Assembly: GCA_963793005.1 (NCBI GenBank)
Contig: CAWBYP010000002.1
Coordinates: 2,294,001-2,358,000 of the forward strand
Direction: 5' to 3'
Source: RPQJ01 sp963793005
Lineage (GTDB): Bacteria; Pseudomonadota; Gammaproteobacteria; Steroidobacterales; Steroidobacteraceae
DNA: 64,000 nucleotides
Under the pieces are notes generated by a model, which made no database searches, had not been told where the DNA came from, and saw only the letters and a program-made list of their open reading frames with translations. Shown here one piece after another: positions 46,705 to 57,226 of the stretch (its first letter is position 1; every line of letters begins with the position of its first letter). The position numbers and the translations under genes were made by a program.

Positions 46705-47865
46705 ATGACAATCGATACACAGGTCGCCACGGCGGCATACATCGACGGACTCGGTGCCGACACGCTGGCGAAAGCCGCGGCCTACACCACCGGGAACCAC
46801 TGGCTGCTGCTGTGGGCGCTGGTCGCGGGCGCGGTCGTCACTTTGATCATCGTGCGCTGGGGCGTACTCGACCGGGTCGAGGCGAAGCTCAGCCGACGCG
46901 GCCCGAACCTCAGGGCGTTCGTGGTCGGGGTCGTCTACTTCCTCTTGTCGGCGGCACTGATGCTCCCCTGGTCGCTGTACGAGGAATGGTGGAGAGAAAC
47001 GAGCTACGGGCGCACCAGCCAGCCGCTGGGCGACTTCCTGGGACAGGGTTTGCTGTCGATCGTGATTTCGGCAGTTCTCGGTGCACTTTTCTTCGTCGGT
47101 GTCTACGCACTGATCCGGCGCGCAGGGCGGGCCTGGTGGACGTGGTCGGCCGGGCTCATGGCGGTGGGGATGTCAGCCGTCATGTTCGCGGCGCCGGTCG
47201 TCATCGAGCCACTGTTCAACGACTTCAAGCCGGTGCCGTCCGGCGAGGTGCGCGACGCGCTGGTAGTGATGGCGGATCGCGCCGGCGTCCCCGCGGAACG
47301 CATTTTCGTCTACGACGGTTCGCGGCAGTCGAACAACTTCACCGCAAACGCCGGTGGCGTCGGCGGCACCGCGCGCATTGCGATTTCCGACGTCGCCTTC
47401 AAGGGTGCGTCGCTGGACGAAGTCAAGGCAGTGACGGCCCACGAGATCGGCCATTACGTGCTCGGCCACACCTGGCGCGTCGTCATCGTGTTTTCGGGTC
47501 TCGCGATCTTGTTCTTCTTCCTGGCCGACAGGCTGTTCCCGCGCTTCGCGCGCGTCTTCGGCAGTCGGGCATCGCTTGCAGATCCCGCGGGCCTGCCGGT
47601 GATGCTGTTCATGGCGTCGTTGTTCGGGCTGCTGGCAGGGCCGGTGTCGAATGGCCTGAGCCGCGTTGCAGAGAACCACGCCGACCAGTACTCGCTCGAG
47701 ACGGTGGGCCTGCCCGATGCGCTGTCAACTGCGCTGGTCAAGACGGCCGAATACCGCAATCCGCGGCCGTCGCAAGTCGAGGAGTGGCTGTTCTACAGCC
47801 ACCCGTCGGTCGAGCGGCGGGTGCAGCGGGCGATGGAGTGGAAAGCCTCGCACGAGGCCGGGTGA
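46705..47865 (+). CDS. M48 family metallopeptidase (Ste24/CAAX protease-like)
   Basis: A 386-residue membrane protease. ATG 46705 was chosen because it gives a complete N-terminus with a helix at about 33-52. Five to six membrane helices are visible. The zinc site is His246-Glu-Ile-Gly-His (TAHEIGHYVLGH), with the third ligand Glu in RVAENHADQYSLE. The pre-motif region (VYDGSRQSNNFTANAGGVGG) is typical of Ste24-like CAAX proteases. It probably degrades or processes membrane proteins in bacteria. It overlaps the flavoprotein gene by four bases. Confidence 0.88.
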   Translation: MTIDTQVATAAYIDGLGADTLAKAAAYTTGNHWLLLWALVAGAVVTLIIVRWGVLDRVEAKLSRRGPNLRAFVVGVVYFLLSAALMLPWSLYEEWWRETSYGRTSQPLGDFLGQGLLSIVISAVLGALFFVGVYALIRRAGRAWWTWSAGLMAVGMSAVMFAAPVVIEPLFNDFKPVPSGEVRDALVVMADRAGVPAERIFVYDGSRQSNNFTANAGGVGGTARIAISDVAFKGASLDEVKAVTAHEIGHYVLGHTWRVVIVFSGLAILFFFLADRLFPRFARVFGSRASLADPAGLPVMLFMASLFGLLAGPVSNGLSRVAENHADQYSLETVGLPDALSTALVKTAEYRNPRPSQVEEWLFYSHPSVERRVQRAMEWKASHEAG

Positions 47866-49091
47866 GTCGCTTGTCCCCCTCGCGAATCACTCGTGCCGGT
47901 GGGCGGCACACTCGGTCGACGTCTGTGCCGCGTGACCTCCCGGTACGGCGACGCATCGCGATCGTCGGGGCCAATTTCGCCGGGCTCTCCGCCGCGCAAG
48001 AGCTGGGCTCCGATTACGCGGTAACGGTGATCGACGGATCGCCCTGGTTCGAGTGGCGGCCTGGCATCCACGAGCTCGTATCCGGAACGTCGCGTGCAGC
48101 GGACCTGCGCCTTCCGCGGGCACGCCTCGTGTCGCGTGCCGGTCATCGATTCGTGCGCGCCACGGTCACCGACATCGACGCGCGCGCGGGCCGCCTCACG
48201 ACGTCCGACGATCGACAGGTGGAGTTCGACGCCTGCATCGTCGCTGTTGGCGGTGTCGTGAACACGTTCGGCGTCGAGGGTGCCGACAGGCACGCGATGC
48301 CGCTGAAGACCGTCGAAGATGGCGTGGCCATCGGGCGCAAGCTCGCCACGCTGGCCAGTGGAAAGGGCAGGAAGTCGGTCGTCATCGTCGGAAGCGGACT
48401 CGAAGGCATCGAGGTCCTCGGCGAGATCCTGCGCAGGTACCGCGGCCGGCAGTCGCTGCACATCAGCGTGATCGAGGCGGGTTCGCGACTGATGCCGGGC
48501 AGTCCGCGAGCACTCGACCAGGCGGTGCGCGCGCATTGTGCAAGTCTCGACGTGGATCTGCTGGTCAGGACCGCCGCCGCGAAAGTGACCCGAAGCCGGG
48601 TACAGCTGGCGGCCGGTGGTTCGCTGCGCTCGGACCTGACGATCTGGACTGCTGGCGCAACCGCGCCCGACCTGATCCGCGCGGCTGGGCTCTCGGGCGG
48701 CAAGCAACCCTGGGCGCCAGTCCGCAAGACGCTGCAGAGTCGCAATTTCGACAACGTATTCGTTGCAGGTGACGCGAGCGTCCTGCGCCCCCGGCTCGCG
48801 AAGCAGGCTTACTACGCGATGCAGACGGGGCAGTTCGCGGCGGTCAACACCGTGCGCGCCCTGGCTGGCCGCAGGCTGCGCGAATTCATCCCGGTCCCGA
48901 AACCGATGCTGGTTGCATTCGGTGATCTCGACACGTTCCTGGTCTCCGGCCGCTCGGTCATTGCCTCGCCGACGCTTGCAGCCGCCAAGGAAGCAGTATT
49001 CCAGCTGACCATGGCCCAGATCGACCCGCCGATCGGTGCGGCGCAGTTGCGGGCCTTGACGGGCCGCGTCGCGCGAGTGGTAAGACCTTAG
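47862..49091 (+). CDS. NAD(P)/FAD-dependent oxidoreductase, type II NADH dehydrogenase-like
   Basis: About 409 residues from GTG 47862, which overlaps the M48 stop (GTGA); an internal GTG at about 47925 would remove a basic N-terminus. The FAD motif is RRRIAIVGANFAGLSAAQEL, the NAD motif is KSVVIVGSGLEGIEVLGEIL, and FDNVFVAGDASVLRPRLAKQ is the C-terminal FAD-binding motif. This is the NDH-2/sulphide-quinone reductase fold. The C-terminal membrane anchor helix of NDH-2 is not obvious, so the acceptor is uncertain. Its stop overlaps the stop of the convergent lipoprotein gene. Confidence 0.8.
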   Translation: MSRLSPSRITRAGGRHTRSTSVPRDLPVRRRIAIVGANFAGLSAAQELGSDYAVTVIDGSPWFEWRPGIHELVSGTSRAADLRLPRARLVSRAGHRFVRATVTDIDARAGRLTTSDDRQVEFDACIVAVGGVVNTFGVEGADRHAMPLKTVEDGVAIGRKLATLASGKGRKSVVIVGSGLEGIEVLGEILRRYRGRQSLHISVIEAGSRLMPGSPRALDQAVRAHCASLDVDLLVRTAAAKVTRSRVQLAAGGSLRSDLTIWTAGATAPDLIRAAGLSGGKQPWAPVRKTLQSRNFDNVFVAGDASVLRPRLAKQAYYAMQTGQFAAVNTVRALAGRRLREFIPVPKPMLVAFGDLDTFLVSGRSVIASPTLAAAKEAVFQLTMAQIDPPIGAAQLRALTGRVARVVRP

Positions 49092-49564
49092 TCGGCGGCG
49101 ACCGATACCTGTTCCGGCAGCGCGAACGCGCCCTTCGACTCGAAGCGGTGCGTATTGAACAGCCCGCCGTTCAGCTTGCCGCTCATCTCGTAGCGGACCT
49201 GGTCCACTGGCTGGCCGTCGAGCATGCCGACCACCTGGCGCACTGCGCGTAACGCAGAGATCGTCACGGGGACGGCGACGACTGTCTCGCCAAACGCCGG
49301 CACCACGCCACTCTCGTCGCTCACGCCGGTCGCGAAGGTCTTCTCCATCACGTCGAGCTGCACGTAGACGCCGGTGAACTCGATCGGCGTCTCGTTGGGG
49401 TTCTGCACCCGCAGCTTCACCAGCATGCGCATTTCCATGCCTTCGCCCGGCAGTCCGTCGACGCCAGCCACCGTGACCTGCAGCGGGTCCGAGTGAGGCA
49501 TGCTGGCGCAGCCGGTCATCGAGAGGGCGGCAACAAACAGCAGGAACAGGCGTCGATTGGTCAT
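49088..49564 (-). CDS. LEA type 2 family lipoprotein
   Basis: A 158-residue protein from ATG 49564 (GAGGTG upstream); GTG 49573 is the other start. The lipobox is MTGC with Cys19. The mature domain carries the LEA14/WHy pattern (RMLVKLRVQNPNETPIEFTG, VYVQLDVMEKTFATGVS, ETVVAVPVTISAL), a beta-sandwich related to the water-stress proteins. It should be an envelope lipoprotein with a structural or protective role. It lies downstream of a nitronate monooxygenase-like gene. Confidence 0.85.
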   Translation of the reverse strand: MTNRRLFLLFVAALSMTGCASMPHSDPLQVTVAGVDGLPGEGMEMRMLVKLRVQNPNETPIEFTGVYVQLDVMEKTFATGVSDESGVVPAFGETVVAVPVTISALRAVRQVVGMLDGQPVDQVRYEMSGKLNGGLFNTHRFESKGAFALPEQVSVAAD

Positions 49565-49655
49565 GGCGCACACCTCGGTAACATCACACTGCCGAGACTA
49601 CACCGTGGACCTCGAGGCGAAAGGCCAGAACTGTCGCAGCCTGGAGACAGGCCGA

Positions 49656-50624
49656 CTACATACTGCCCAGGCGCTTGCGGATGATCGCCTCGGCGTCGCC
49701 CATGATGCGGTCCACGAGCTCGCGGCAGCTTGGCACGTCGTGGATCAGGCCGGCCACCATGCCGCACGACCAGGCGCCCGACTCCATGTCGCCGTGCTGC
49801 ATCACCTTGACGTAGGCGCCCGCGACGTACTCGCGGATGTCGTCGATCGTGGTTGCGGTGCCCTTGGTCTTCTCGATCTCGACGACCTTGTCGACGGCGG
49901 TATTGCGCAGCACGCGTTCGGTATTGCGCAGCGACCGCATGATCAAGCGGGTGTCGAGCTCCGTGGCCCGCACCAGTGCCTGCTTGACGTTGTCGTGCAC
50001 CGGCGCCTCTTTCGTTGCGATGAAGCGCGTTCCCATGTTCATGCCATCCGCGCCGAGTGCCAGCGCCGCGACCAGGCTGCGGCCGTCGGCCATGCCGCCC
50101 GAGGCGACGAACGGGATTGTCAGCGCCTCGGCAGCAAGCGGCAGCAGGATGAAGTTCGGCACGTCGTCCTCGCCCGGATGTCCGCCGCACTCGAAACCAT
50201 CGACGCTGACCGCGTCGCAACCGATGCGCTCGGCCTTCAGCGAATGGCGCACCGAGGTGCACTTGTGGATGACCTTGACGCCGTGCTGCTTCAGCACCGG
50301 CATGTACTGCTCCGGGCTGCGGCCAGCAGTTTCGACGATACGCACGCCGCCTTCAACGATCGCCTGGATCAATTCGGGGTAGGGCGGGTTCGCGAACGTC
50401 GGCAGGAAGGTCAGGTTCACGCCGAACGGCTTGTCCGTCATCTCGCGGCAACGCGCGATGGCCGCCGCGAGCTTTTCCGGAGTACCGAGCGTGAGGCCCG
50501 TGATCATGCCCAGCCCACCGGCATTGGAGACCGCGGACGCCAGCTCAGGCAGTCCGACGAAATGCATGCCGCCCTGGATGATCGGGTGCTGGATTCCGAA
50601 CAGCTCGGTGATGCGGGTCTTCAT
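49656..50624 (-). CDS. Nitronate monooxygenase / FabK-like flavoprotein
   Basis: A 322-residue protein from ATG 50624. It is a TIM-barrel FMN enzyme: IQHPIIQGGMHFVGLPELAS, AVSNAGGLGMITGLT, KPFGVNLTF, then VDGFECGGHPGEDD (with the His usually needed for nitronate oxidation), SGGMADGRSLVAALALGADG and NMGTRFIATKEAP. It could be a nitronate monooxygenase or an enoyl-ACP reductase II homologue. The 100-base gap separates it from the lipid operon upstream, but it reads in the same direction and may extend that transcript. Confidence 0.85.
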   Translation of the reverse strand: MKTRITELFGIQHPIIQGGMHFVGLPELASAVSNAGGLGMITGLTLGTPEKLAAAIARCREMTDKPFGVNLTFLPTFANPPYPELIQAIVEGGVRIVETAGRSPEQYMPVLKQHGVKVIHKCTSVRHSLKAERIGCDAVSVDGFECGGHPGEDDVPNFILLPLAAEALTIPFVASGGMADGRSLVAALALGADGMNMGTRFIATKEAPVHDNVKQALVRATELDTRLIMRSLRNTERVLRNTAVDKVVEIEKTKGTATTIDDIREYVAGAYVKVMQHGDMESGAWSCGMVAGLIHDVPSCRELVDRIMGDAEAIIRKRLGSM

Positions 50625-50724
50625 GGGTGTTCCCTGGTGTCGAAAGGCGCGGCGTCCACGCCGGGACGCACGACCTATGATGTCGCCGCCACAGCGCCAC
50701 GTCCAGCGGGCGAAACGCTCCTGG

Positions 50725-51957
50725 TCAGTCGCGCGCGAGCAGCACCTGCACGTCGCCGAGCGCGTGCTCGGCAAATCCCGCCTCGCAGTAGCAGAGGTAG
50801 AACTCCCACATCCGGGTGAACGTCTCGGGATAACCCATCGCGAATACCGTGCCGACGTTGGCGAGAAAGTTCCTGCGCCAGCGTGCCAGCGTCGTGGCGT
50901 AATGCGGGCCGATGTCCTCGAGGTGAACGATACGCAGGTCGCTTGACTCCGCCATCGCCTGGGCCAGCGCGCTCACCGCGGGAATGCAGCTGCCCGGGAA
51001 GATGTAACGCTTGATGAAGTCCACTTCGTCGCGCGCGCGCGCGTAGTTCCGGTCGGCGATCGTTATCGACTGCAGCAGCATCCGCCCGCCGGGAACGAGG
51101 CGCGCCGCACACTGGCGGAAGAACTCGCCGAACTGCTGGTGGCCGATGGCCTCGATCATCTCGATCGAGACGAGCTTGGTGTAGCTGCCGCCGAGGTCCC
51201 GGTAATCCTCGAGCAGCACGGTGACCCGGTCCTCGAGGCCGGCGGCCCTGACGCGCTGCTGCGCGAATTCGAACTGGCTGCGCGAAATCGTCGTGGTCGT
51301 GACGCGGCAGCCATGGCGCTCGGCTGCATGAAGCGCGAAACCGCCCCAGCCAGTGCCGATCTCGAGCACGTGGTCGTCGGGGCCGAGGTCGAGCTTGCGG
51401 CACACTGCATCGAGCTTCGCGGTGGATGCCTCGGCAAGCGTCATGTCCGGGCGCTCGAACAGCGCGCACGAGTACATCATCGTCTTGTCGAGCATCAAGC
51501 GGAAGAACTCGTTGCCGAGATCGTAATGAGCCGAGATGTTGCGGCGGCTCCCGGCGCGGGTGTTCCGGTGCAGCCAGTGCGCTGCCACGCGCAGTGGCGC
51601 CGAGGCGCGGGCGAGGCCCGTCTCCATCGCATCGAGCGCGGGGCGGTTGCGCAGCATCAGGCGCATCAGGTCGGTGAGGTTGTCGGCCCGCCAGTGGCCA
51701 AGCATGTACGATTCGCCCGCGCCTACCGAGCCGCCGAAAGCGATGTCGGCGTAGAACGCCGGGTCGAGCACCGTGATCGTGGCGGACGGGCCGGTGCCCG
51801 GTGCGCCGAACGTCCAGGCCTCACTGCCCTCGCGTACGCGCAGGCAACCATCGCGGATCCCCGTGAGCTGCCGGAGCACGAGGCGGCGGGCCAGCGCGCC
51901 CAGCGGGCTCGAGCGCTGCTCGCGCCTGGACAGTTCGATCAGTGTCGTGTCGCTCAT
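50725..51957 (-). CDS. cfa: Cyclopropane-fatty-acyl-phospholipid synthase
   Basis: A 410-residue protein. The N-terminal lipid-binding domain (AFGGSVGAGESYMLGHWRAD, LTDLMRLMLRN) is followed by the SAM-binding methyltransferase domain: NISAHYDLGNEFFRLMLDKT, MYSCALFE, VLEIGTGWGGFALHAAE, and EMIEAIGHQQF. These are the signatures of CFA synthase, which methylenates cis double bonds of membrane phospholipids using SAM. Its start overlaps the DUF1365 stop (ATGA). It is the last gene of the light/B12-regulated lipid operon. Confidence 0.92.
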   Translation of the reverse strand: MSDTTLIELSRREQRSSPLGALARRLVLRQLTGIRDGCLRVREGSEAWTFGAPGTGPSATITVLDPAFYADIAFGGSVGAGESYMLGHWRADNLTDLMRLMLRNRPALDAMETGLARASAPLRVAAHWLHRNTRAGSRRNISAHYDLGNEFFRLMLDKTMMYSCALFERPDMTLAEASTAKLDAVCRKLDLGPDDHVLEIGTGWGGFALHAAERHGCRVTTTTISRSQFEFAQQRVRAAGLEDRVTVLLEDYRDLGGSYTKLVSIEMIEAIGHQQFGEFFRQCAARLVPGGRMLLQSITIADRNYARARDEVDFIKRYIFPGSCIPAVSALAQAMAESSDLRIVHLEDIGPHYATTLARWRRNFLANVGTVFAMGYPETFTRMWEFYLCYCEAGFAEHALGDVQVLLARD

Positions 51958-52724
51958 GTTGCCTTCTCTCCAGTCCGTGCGGCCGGATGGTCGTGAAATG
52001 GGATGCGCTTCAGCCAGAGTCGAAGCGCCTGCCAGTAGATCGCGCCGACCACCTGCAGCGTCGCGAACGGGTAGCCCGCGAGTGCGCTCGCCAGGTTCCC
52101 GCCAGTCATCTCCCGTCGTTCGAGTGACAGTGCGGCGTCGAACAGCGTTTCGCCCGCCTTGCGGTTGCGCATGTGCACCGCGAGCCGCTCACCCGGCCGC
52201 GAGAAGCGCCAGTCGTAGTCGAGGTCCATCGGCATGAATGGCGAGACGTGGAACGACTTGCCGAAGCGGAAGCGCATCGAGTTGCCGGCCGCCTGTCCGG
52301 GCTCGACCGGCAGCACGTAGGCGTGGCGCTCGTTCCAGGGGGTGTTGGTGATCTCGGCGACGACTGCCTCGAGGTTCTCGCCGGGCGCGTCGTAGCAGTA
52401 GTAGAAGCTCACCGGGTTGAAGCAGTGGCCGAATGTCCGCAGGTGCGTGAGCAGGCGCACCGGGCCCGTGGGTCGCCGTCCGGTCTCGAGCTCAACGCGG
52501 TCCCGCACGGCCTCATCGAGCGGCATCGCGGCGTCGCCGAGGTAGTCCGAGCGCCGCAGCCAGGCGAGCGCAGGCCGCCGGGTGGACCACAGCCAGCGGC
52601 CACGGAACACCTCGTCGAGTTCCGCGAGGTCCAGCCACGCCATGCACATGCGGTACGAGAACGCATGCGGCGTGGGCAGGTGCCGGTGGTGGCTAAGCCG
52701 ACCGGTATAGAGCGCGCTGTGCAT
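51954..52724 (-). CDS. DUF1365 family protein
   Basis: A 256-residue protein from ATG 52724 (AGGA upstream), overlapping the FAD oxidoreductase gene by 32 bases. DUF1365 signatures are clear: HSALYTGRLSHHRHLPTPHA, FSYRMCMAWLDL, THLRTFGHCFNPVSFYYCYD, AEITNTPWNERHAYVLPV, KSFHVSPFMPMDLDYDWRFS. The function of the family is unknown, but it is almost always found beside CFA synthase and a COG2907-type flavoprotein, so it belongs to the same lipid modification path. Confidence 0.92.
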   Translation of the reverse strand: MHSALYTGRLSHHRHLPTPHAFSYRMCMAWLDLAELDEVFRGRWLWSTRRPALAWLRRSDYLGDAAMPLDEAVRDRVELETGRRPTGPVRLLTHLRTFGHCFNPVSFYYCYDAPGENLEAVVAEITNTPWNERHAYVLPVEPGQAAGNSMRFRFGKSFHVSPFMPMDLDYDWRFSRPGERLAVHMRNRKAGETLFDAALSLERREMTGGNLASALAGYPFATLQVVGAIYWQALRLWLKRIPFHDHPAARTGEKAT

Positions 52725-53961
52725 GGTCCTGCTCAAAGTGCGTGACGGCATCAAGTGCGCTCACGACCCCGTCTTCGTGGAAACCGTTGCGCCACCACGC
52801 CCCGCAGAAATAGGTATGTTGCGCGCCGTTCAGTTCGCGATGCCTTGCCTGCGCCGCAACGGACGCCGGCGTGTAGAGCGGGTGCTGGTAGGCGATACGC
52901 TTGATGACGCGCGCCGGATCGATCTCGTCGCTGCGATTGAGCGTGACCAGGAACGGGGTCGGCGTGTCGAGCCGCTGCAGGCAACTCATGTCGTAGGTCA
53001 GCGCCGCCGGCCCGCCGCCGCCCTTCGGCAGGTGGTAGTTCCAGGCGGCCCAGGCGAGCCGCCGGCGTGGCATCACGCGTGTATCGGTGTGCAGCACCGC
53101 GTCGTTGCGCTGGTAGGGAATGGCGCCCAGCACCTCGCTGCTCCGGAGCAGTCGGGTCGGCTAGCATCGCGAGCGCCTGGTCGCTGTGGCAGGCGAGGAA
53201 CACCGCGTCGTAGCGCGTGGCCTCGAGGCCGCGGGGCTTCACGATCACGCCGCCGGGGACACGCCGTACTGACTCCACCGGTGTATCGAGCCGCACACGA
53301 TGACGGAAGGGCGCCGCGAGCTTCTCGACGTAACGTGCCGATCCGCCGACGATCGTGCGCCACGTGGGGCGGTCGTTTACGGTGAGCATCCCGTGGTTGT
53401 GCAGGAAACGCACGAAAAACCGGGCGGGAAAGGCGAGCATCGACGCCGGGTCGGTCGACCAGATCGCCGCACCCATCGGCACTATGTAGTGCTCGGTGAA
53501 CGCGCGACCGTAACGCCCGCGCTCCAGCAGCTCGCCGAGCGGCATCTCGCCGCCGGGCTCGTCGAGCAGTGCCGGCGCCTCACGGTTGAAGCGCAGGATG
53601 TCGCGAATCATCCCGAGGAATCGCGGGCGAAGCAGGTTGCGTCGCTGCGCGAACAGCGAATTGAGGCTGGTGCCGTTGTATTCCAGGCCACTCGCCTCGT
53701 CACGCACCGAGAAGCTCATGCTGCTCTGCTGGGAGGCGACACCCAGTTCCTCCAGAAGCCGGATGAAATTCGGGTAGGTGCGGTCGTTGAATACGATGAA
53801 ACCGGTGTCCACCTGCCAGCTGCGGCCGCCCTGTTCGACGGTGTGCGTGTGCGTGTGGCCGCCGAGGTGGCTCGCCGCCTCGTAGAGCGTGATGTCGTGT
53901 TCCCGGTGCAGCCGGTGTGCGGCGACATTGCCGGCAATGCCACCGCCGATGATTGCGACTT

Positions 53962-53965
<4 letters not shown>
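52693..53965 (-). CDS. FAD-dependent amine-oxidase-like protein (COG2907), frameshifted
   Basis: It starts MKVAIIGGGIAGNVAAHRLH, a Rossmann FAD-binding motif, at ATG 53965, four bases inside the desaturase gene. Flavin-containing amine oxidase features continue (EAASHLGGHTHTHTV, DTGFIVFNDRTYPNF). One extra base near 53140 breaks the frame after DPTAPE. Restoring it continues with SEVLGAIPYQRNDAVLHTD, NLTYDMSCLQ-like and YFCGAWWRNGFHEDG, giving about 423 residues. This is the family seen beside cfa and DUF1365 and related to furan-fatty-acid flavoenzymes. A read error is more likely than decay. Confidence 0.85.
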
Positions 53966-54905
<940 letters not shown>

Positions 54906-54909
<4 letters not shown>

Positions 54910-55472
54910 GGCACTGGGTCTGCTGCCGCGGCCGGTGCGCTTGCATCCCAGCGTTGCGGAACCAGCCTCAGCAGCGAGACGTCGTAGCCCTGGTCGGCGA
55001 CGAACTGCACGAGGCGCTGGTAGTCGGCGTCGGGAATCTCCGGGGTGCGCGCCATGATCCAGACGTAGTCACGGCTGGTGCGGGCGATCACGGTCTGTCC
55101 GTAGTCTTCTGACACGTAAGAGATTCGATAGTCAGCCTTGATCGGCCAAACGAACTGCATGCCCCACACCGCGTTCGATTCGCGGTCCACGACGAAGCCA
55201 CGCGGCGTGTAGCGGCGGGGCTTGCCGTCGAACCCTCCCTTCACGAAGGTGAAGGTGGTCTCGATCGACCCGTCGGGCGCCAGTCGGTAAGACTCGATCG
55301 CGTTGTAGGCATCGCGCTCGATCCAGGTCGGGATGGACGCGATGACGTACCAGTCCCCCATGAACCGCTCGAGGTCGACCGCGCTCGCCTGGGCGAGCGG
55401 CGGCAACGGGGTGCTCTGGCAGCCGGCGAGCAGCAACGCGGCGGAAAGGACGGCAGGTAGTTTCATGGACAT
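54906..55472 (-). CDS. blc: Bacterial lipocalin (Blc-like outer-membrane lipoprotein)
   Basis: A 188-residue protein, or 186 from the second ATG at 55466. The lipobox is LLAGC. The lipocalin fold signature GxW is in FMGDWYVIASIPTWIERDAY, with KGGFDGKPRRYTPRGFV and DYGQTVIARTSRDYVWIMAR further on, matching Blc. It should be anchored in the outer membrane and carry lysophospholipids or fatty acids. Co-transcription with desaturase and CFA enzymes fits a role in moving lipids that are being remodelled. Confidence 0.9.
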
Positions 55473-55481
55473 GTCTGTTGC

Positions 55482-56099
55482 TCACATCAATTCATAGCGA
55501 AGACGCCGGCCGCCGGCGGCCGGGGCTTCGAGCGCGACCCAGCGCTCACCGGCGTACCACAGGTCGATCTGCAGGCCGGGCCCGACGATGCGATGGCGCT
55601 GCGCGAGCTGCTGCCGACCCTGCACGGCCACGGTTTCGTCGCCGAGGGACGTCACGGTGACCGGCAGCAGTTCGCCGGTCTGGGCGTTCAGCAGTTGTCG
55701 CGCCTCGAGGATGCGGGGATTCCAGTACGCGAAACTCATGACACAGCCGGTGTGTTCGTCCGGCCCCTTTGCCCGTTGCACCAGCAGGCGGCCGTCGCGC
55801 TCCGCGGCGGTGACCGACTCACGACGGCCGTTGTCGTCGGTTTGTGCGGCCAGCGTGCGGAGGCAGTTCCCGTCCCAGCGCTCGATCGCCTCGTGCTCGT
55901 AGCGATAGGCGCTCAGGAACAGCACGCGGACATCGAACCGGGCCTCGCTGCGCAACTGCCGCCCGTCGCCGGTGTTGGTAAGCGCATAGCGGTGCTCGCC
56001 GATCTCGCGGTCGTCGAGCAGCACTCGGAAATTCCAGGCATCGCTGGCGGTGGCCAGCGGTGCCGCGAGCATTGCGGCGATCAGCAGCACTGCGCGCAT
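55482..56099 (-). CDS. DUF6134 family secreted protein
   Basis: A 205-residue protein with a signal peptide (LLIAAMLAAPLATA, cleaved near SDAWN). The mature part is a beta-rich domain (WNFRVLLDDREIGEHRYALT, FDVRVLFLSAYRYEHEAIER, WYAGERWVALEAPAAGGR) characteristic of DUF6134/DUF3108-like proteins, which look like lipocalin- or LolA-like barrels. Its ATG shares one base with the stop of the methyltransferase gene. It probably acts in the periplasm beside the lipocalin. Confidence 0.85.
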   Translation of the reverse strand: MRAVLLIAAMLAAPLATASDAWNFRVLLDDREIGEHRYALTNTGDGRQLRSEARFDVRVLFLSAYRYEHEAIERWDGNCLRTLAAQTDDNGRRESVTAAERDGRLLVQRAKGPDEHTGCVMSFAYWNPRILEARQLLNAQTGELLPVTVTSLGDETVAVQGRQQLAQRHRIVGPGLQIDLWYAGERWVALEAPAAGGRRLRYELM

Positions 56100-57226
56100 C
56101 ACGCGTCTCCTGTTGCGTCGGGCGCTGCGTCGGGCAGTGCGCCGCCGTGGTCCCGCGTGGCTGCGATCGAAGGCGGTGAGGCCTTCGGGCGCTCGAACAG
56201 GTAGTGGCTGACCCACCATTCCTGGCCGTTGCGGTAGCCGAACATTTCCGCACAGGCCATGAAGAAGATTCGCCAGCGCTGCAGCCAGACCTGGGCGGCC
56301 GACTCGCCATAGGTCCGCGCCATGACGGCGAGCACGTCGGCCTTGCGGGCGTCCACGTTCGCGAGCCACGCATTGGCCGTCTTCTCGTAGTGCTGGCCGT
56401 CCCAGCGCCAGCGCTGGACGAAGCGCAGGTGCCGCTGGAACCGCAGCGCAAGTTCGTCGCTGGGCATCATGCCGCCCGAGAAGAAGTGCCGGCTCATCCA
56501 GTCCGACGGCCCGCCATCGACGAACGCGTACGGCGTCGAGCGGTGGCAGAACACGTGCATGAAGAAGCGCCCGCCGGGCTTCAGCCAGTCGTGCACGCGC
56601 GCGAACAGCGCTGGCCAGTTGCGCATGTGTTCGAACATTTCCACCGATACGACGCGGTCGAAGCGCCTCTCGGTCGAGAACTGGTTCATGTCGGCCGTGA
56701 TGATCTGTACGTTGCGGAGTCCGCGTCGCTCGGCCTGGTCGAGGATCCAGGTGCGCTGTGAATGCGAGTTGGACACGCCGGTGATCCGGCTCTGCGGATA
56801 TTTCGCCGCCATCCAGAGCGTCAGCGATCCCCAGCCGCAACCCAGTTCCAGGATCGACTGGCCATCGGCGAGATCCGCGTGCTCGCAGGTTGCGGCCAGG
56901 GCCACGGCCTCGGCCTGCTCCAGGCTTTCCGCGCCCGCGGGCCACCAGGCGCTGCTGTACTTGCGGTGCGGACCAAGTGCCAGGGCGAAGAAGTCCGCAG
57001 GGACTTCGTAATGCTGTGTGTTGGCCAGTTGCGGCACCGGCGCGATCTCGGAGACTTCCATCGCGCGTGCGAAGGCCTCGGTGGCGAACGAGCCGGTCTC
57101 GCAATCGCCGGCGCCGATCTCGAACAGTCGCTGGTCGCACAGGCGGCGAATACCCGCGCGGATGACGGTGTCGGGGACGAATCCCTGCTCGACCCAGTTG
57201 ATGGCGAATCGCGTGGCCTGGCTCAT
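56099..57226 (-). CDS. CFA-synthase-like SAM-dependent methyltransferase
   Basis: A 375-residue protein. The SAM-binding motif is SILELGCGWGSLTLWMAAKY, with QHYEVPADFFALALGPHRKY before it and SVEMFEHMRNWPALFARVHD after it, all typical of the CFA synthase/mycolic acid methyltransferase fold. The N-terminal lipid-binding region differs from that of the second CFA synthase at the end of the operon. It may be a methylase of the furan-fatty-acid UfaM type or a second cyclopropane synthase. It overlaps the carH-like gene by four bases (ATGA). Confidence 0.88.
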   Translation of the reverse strand: MSQATRFAINWVEQGFVPDTVIRAGIRRLCDQRLFEIGAGDCETGSFATEAFARAMEVSEIAPVPQLANTQHYEVPADFFALALGPHRKYSSAWWPAGAESLEQAEAVALAATCEHADLADGQSILELGCGWGSLTLWMAAKYPQSRITGVSNSHSQRTWILDQAERRGLRNVQIITADMNQFSTERRFDRVVSVEMFEHMRNWPALFARVHDWLKPGGRFFMHVFCHRSTPYAFVDGGPSDWMSRHFFSGGMMPSDELALRFQRHLRFVQRWRWDGQHYEKTANAWLANVDARKADVLAVMARTYGESAAQVWLQRWRIFFMACAEMFGYRNGQEWWVSHYLFERPKASPPSIAATRDHGGALPDAAPDATGDA

